Source: Herpetomonas samuelpessoai (taxonomy: Eukaryota > Euglenozoa > Kinetoplastea > Trypanosomatida > Trypanosomatidae). From it: a stretch of 64,000 bases of DNA. The stretch spans positions 186,001 through 250,000 of the forward strand of contig JASAOC010002127.1 in NCBI GenBank assembly GCA_030849835.1, in the 5' to 3' direction. Below are positions 61,165 through 64,000 of this stretch, in pieces. Position 1 is the first letter of the stretch, and each line of letters opens with the position of its first letter. The notes under the pieces are model-generated. The model was not told the DNA's origin. It was given only the letters and a program-made list of their open reading frames with translations, and searched no databases. The position numbers and the translations under genes were made by a program.

Positions 61165-61782
61165 CTAATCCCCCGCGGCGTACGCGTAGTAAGCCATCGT
61201 CGAAGGGGGTCGTGAAGGTTGCTGATAGTTGTACGTTTGCTGTTGTTCCTGCCGCATAAGCCTCCTCGCGCGCTGTTCACGCATGCGGTCTATCCGTTCC
61301 TCCTGCATTTCATACTGCTGCAGTGCTCGTTCGGCGCGTTTCTCAGAGGTCTCCCTCTGCCGGGCACGGGCCCATTTATCCTGATCACGCCACAGCTGCT
61401 CGTGGTTCGTCGTGTCCATATCGTCGGCGTAGTAGGAGAGTGTATTGGGCTGTGTCCCCGTGGGGGCTGCCTCACTCACGAGCCTCCCCCTATTTTCGTT
61501 GCCTCTGCTTTGCTGTACCGCCGCGAGCTGTTTGGCCAGTGACCCGCGCTGCAGGCACTCCAGTGCGTAAAGAACGCTTATCACAACCAAGGCAATAAAC
61601 GACACGCCGAGCAAGACCGCCAGCGCAATGATAATGGCCAGGGCGTTGGGAGGTGCATTATCCTTCCCCGATGCTACCAATGTTGTCGATGCCGCCGATG
61701 CCACTGGTGGGAGCAAGGTGCCAAGCGACACGGTGACACCCAATACCAGCAGGCTATGTGGAATCCTCGCCCGTCTGGCCAT
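61165..61782 (-). CDS. Signal peptide and single-pass membrane protein, function unknown
   Basis: The 205-residue protein has a typical signal peptide (MARRARIPHSLLVLGVTVSLGTLLPPVASA, cleavage likely near residue 30), a short Ser/Thr/Asn linker, and one strong membrane helix (about 47-72, LAIIIALAVLLGVSFIALVV). The rest is a cytosolic tail of about 130 residues rich in Arg, Glu and Gln, with a probable coiled coil at 130-180 (RAERALQQYEMQEERIDRMREQRARRLM) and a Tyr-rich end (MAYYAYAAGD). It is thus a type I protein with a very short outer part. YYADD, YNYQQP and the final Tyr residues could be sorting signals. I recognise no family. Confidence 0.78.
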   Translation of the reverse strand: MARRARIPHSLLVLGVTVSLGTLLPPVASAASTTLVASGKDNAPPNALAIIIALAVLLGVSFIALVVISVLYALECLQRGSLAKQLAAVQQSRGNENRGRLVSEAAPTGTQPNTLSYYADDMDTTNHEQLWRDQDKWARARQRETSEKRAERALQQYEMQEERIDRMREQRARRLMRQEQQQTYNYQQPSRPPSTMAYYAYAAGD

Positions 61783-61795
61783 GACCGTAACGAGT

Positions 61796-61797
61796 CT
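61796..61797 (-). promoter_or_regulatory. Predicted spliced-leader acceptor of the 205-residue membrane protein gene
   Basis: On the sense strand, T19 at about 61806-61824 with a flanking CT-rich tract is followed by CATTCAG ending here, the first AG, 13 nt before the ATG. It is one of the clearest acceptors in the window. Confidence 0.6.
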
Positions 61798-63633
61798 GAA
61801 TGAGCCAAAAAAAAAAAAAAAAAAAGAGAGAGAAGGAAAGCGAACCGGTGGAAAAGTGAGGCAGAAAGACGAGAGAGAAAAAAAAACAGAAAACGCGTAT
61901 AAGGAAAATAAAAAGAGAGCACAGAGAGAAATATTTTTTCAAAAAAAAAAAATACAAAAAAAAAGTGTAAGGGCGCACTGGAACGAGACGACTACTCGTC
62001 GCAGTGACGGATACAACGGAGAGAATGGGGAGTGGAGGGGGGTGGAAGAAAACGGTGTGTGTTTTCCTTTTGCCTATATTTGTGTGTGCCCGGCCCTTTG
62101 CACAGTCCTCTTGAATCTGTTCCTTCCCTCTATCCGTTTCCGCGCGAGGCTCCAGAGGACGCTTTCCTCCTTTTTTTAAAAAAAGTGAACGTACCCTTAG
62201 GAGGAGCGCAAGCGCAACGTCGTAGAGAAAGAGGACTATGAAAGAGAAGACAGCAAAACGAGCTATGGAGCACCGCTAGGCGACTTGGTGCGACTGTGTG
62301 TTGGGTTCCTAACCAGTGCGTTTTAGCAGATGGCAGAAGAATGAAAAAAGAGGGGAGAAACAAACAGGAAAGAAAGGGAGACAGAGAGAGAGAGAGAGAG
62401 ATGCAAAGAATGTCTTGCAGGCAGTCCTCGTGTTCCATCACAGAGGGCACGAGGACACAGAACACTTAGAGAGGAAAACGACACCGTTTCCCCATCATAC
62501 CATGTGTTTTCCCCCACATCCCTTTCTGCCGGTCATGGTGGCAGCGCACGCCACGCGCGTTTACAAGGAAGCCTGACCCTTGACATGCACCGGGAGGGAA
62601 CAAGATAAACCTACGGGCACACGGTAGAGATGCAGCAAGGGCCGACCCCGCCTCGCTACAGCGTGGGGTGGAGAAGACTTTCCCTAGCCATATCACTGTG
62701 GCCTCTATCTTCCTCTTCTTTTAGAAATCCCCTGTTGCTGCGCATGTGTTGACTCCCCACTGTGCTTCTCATCCCGCCTCTTCAAGTGTACAAGCACGTC
62801 GTTGCTTGGCGCATCCACTCTCTCTCTCGCGTGAATTTCACAAAACACGTTTGCCTCAGATCCTGTTTTGTTGTTGTTGATGTATCAACATAGCGCTTTC
62901 AGGTATGAAAATAGGTTCTACCGCGTTCTCTCCGCCTCTCACCAGAAAAGTCCGTACGCCAGCAGTTGTGGTGATGGTGGTGCCGATGGGGGAAACGACG
63001 AAGCGTAGAAGACGCAAAGCATGCAAGAGGAGTTGTGAACAAGTGAGGTGAAGATGTGTTTGCCAGTCTCAGCGACACAGTACGCTGATGCCTGTCAGAG
63101 TTGAAGACGCTGTGGGAACCCACATGTGTACATGTATGGAGCATGTACTCTGGTTCTTGCTGTTTTAGAGAGAGTGAGGGATGCGCGGCAAGGAAAAGAG
63201 TGAAACGAGGCAGAAAAAGCAAAAAAAAAAAAAAAAAAAGTGATGGGAAAGGGAGATGTTATGAGCCGCTACTCTGAGTGCATGACAGAGTCGCCTATAT
63301 AGAGAGAAAGCAAACGAGGGAAGAAGAATTGTTATAGTCAAAGAAAAACGTATGAGGCTCAAGTGGGAGGGGGGACAAAACACAAAAGTTTACAACAACC
63401 GAACGGGGCACATCAACCCCTCCCACTCCTCCTTCCTCAACCACAGAGAAGGAACGGAAGAAAAGAGAAACACAACAGAGAAGGAAAGTGTCTTTGGCAT
63501 TAATGAGAAAAGACAAGAACAAAGGGGAAAGAGAGTAGGGAAAAGAAGAAAAAAAAGGATGACAACATATATACGAGACACAAATGCCCTCAGGCATGAA
63601 GGAACAGAAATGGGGAGTTTAAAAAAAAAAAAA

Positions 63634-63831
63634 CTAGACAAAAGGAAGGTGAAGGTTGGGGAAAGGCATCCAGAAGGCGATGAGGTGCGTGAGGAAAAAA
63701 GGCTCAAACGTCAACAGAAGAGTAGAAAAAAAAAACGCAAATCTGATTGTTACCAAAGTGAGCCTGTCTGTATCGCGGTAAGCCTCTAGTGCTCTCGCTT
63801 TCATGGTTCCCTTACCTTCTCTCTTGCCCAT
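63634..63831 (-). CDS. Possible 65-residue micro-protein behind a strong splice acceptor
   Basis: The ATG at 63829-63831 lies 4 nt after an AG (63836-63837) that follows a good sense-strand pyrimidine tract (63838-63866, T10 plus CT-rich). The frame gives a charged start (MGKREGKGTMKARALEAYRD) and then a Phe/Leu-rich hydrophobic part. The signal before the ATG is as good as for accepted genes, but the second half looks like a translated pyrimidine tract. It is kept only as a candidate. Confidence 0.2.
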   Translation of the reverse strand: MGKREGKGTMKARALEAYRDTDRLTLVTIRFAFFFSTLLLTFEPFFLTHLIAFWMPFPNLHLPFV

Positions 63832-64000
63832 CGTCCTGCGGAGAAGACAACAAGAAAAAAAAAACGAATTGCTTGGTATTGGGGAGAGAAGGTGGACAAG
63901 AGACGTAAACAGGAAACCCATCTGACTTCATTCCGCGAAGCTTACCTTCCCTGAACAGGCACGCACCAGATGTTTCTCTTCCGAGGGAAGAAGCGCCGGT

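Larger units (their letters stand above)
61783..64000. other. Right-end region of 2.2 kb, at most one tiny gene
   Basis: It contains the acceptor at 61796-61797, a GA repeat at about 62380-62400, an A19 run at 63221-63239 and the 65-codon candidate below. At the very edge (about 63942-63998, minus) an open frame ends in a stop and could be the last codons of a gene outside the window, but it is too short to judge. Confidence 0.45.

Noticed and set aside
1-64000. Retroposons, LINE/SINE or virus-derived elements
   Set aside because: I see no reverse transcriptase, integrase, capsid or terminal-repeat signature. Short degenerate SIDER-type elements in the spacers cannot be excluded by eye.

Overview
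The window looks like a piece of a trypanosomatid (kinetoplastid flagellate) chromosome; I cannot fix the genus. All twenty supported genes lie on the minus strand with no strand switch, as in a polycistronic directional gene cluster. All are intronless with GC-rich coding. The spacers are purine-rich on the given strand, so they are pyrimidine-rich on the sense strand, as expected for spliced-leader trans-splicing and polyadenylation signals. Gene content fits: an axonemal dynein intermediate chain, a tiny lysine/alanine-only histone H1-like protein, a short Mic10, and amino-acid permeases in tandem. Spacers are long for the group (several of 2 to 4.5 kb).

Layout from left to right (transcription runs right to left). 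1-592: N-terminal part of an unknown gene cut by the window edge. 2.4-5.1 kb: a BRO1/ALIX-like protein. 6.0-8.6 kb: a WD-repeat axonemal dynein intermediate chain (DNAI3/WDR63/IC140-like). 10.8-11.7 kb: an eIF4E paralogue. 14.0-14.3 kb: histone H1-like. 16.8-17.4 kb: an RGG-rich protein. 18.7 kb: a 62-residue single-pass membrane protein. 19.4-20.2 kb: a divergent ASF1-like protein. 24.7-30.3 kb: two tandem amino-acid permeases. 30.9-32.2 kb: an unknown, probably mitochondrial protein. 33.2-46.1 kb: two giant tandem genes (1816 and 1942 residues) that join a five-module polytopic membrane region to a C-terminal DGAT2-type acyltransferase. 47.3 kb: RPB11. 48.6 kb: Mic10. 49.7-52.2 kb: an unknown helical protein. 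53.4-58.7 kb: two related leucine-rich proteins. 61.2-61.8 kb: a type I membrane protein. The right end holds only a weak 65-codon candidate.

The genes are mixed in function, as is normal in such clusters: transcription, translation, flagellum, mitochondrial cristae, ESCRT-linked traffic, transport and lipid synthesis. The most striking parts are the duplicated acyltransferase giants with their repeated PF-x-GG membrane module, and a short GGGGAC hairpin-like motif found in the 3' flanks of both permease genes. Several reading frames can be extended to GTG or TTG; I used the first ATG as start in those cases (both permeases, the second giant acyltransferase, the 509-residue leucine-rich protein).
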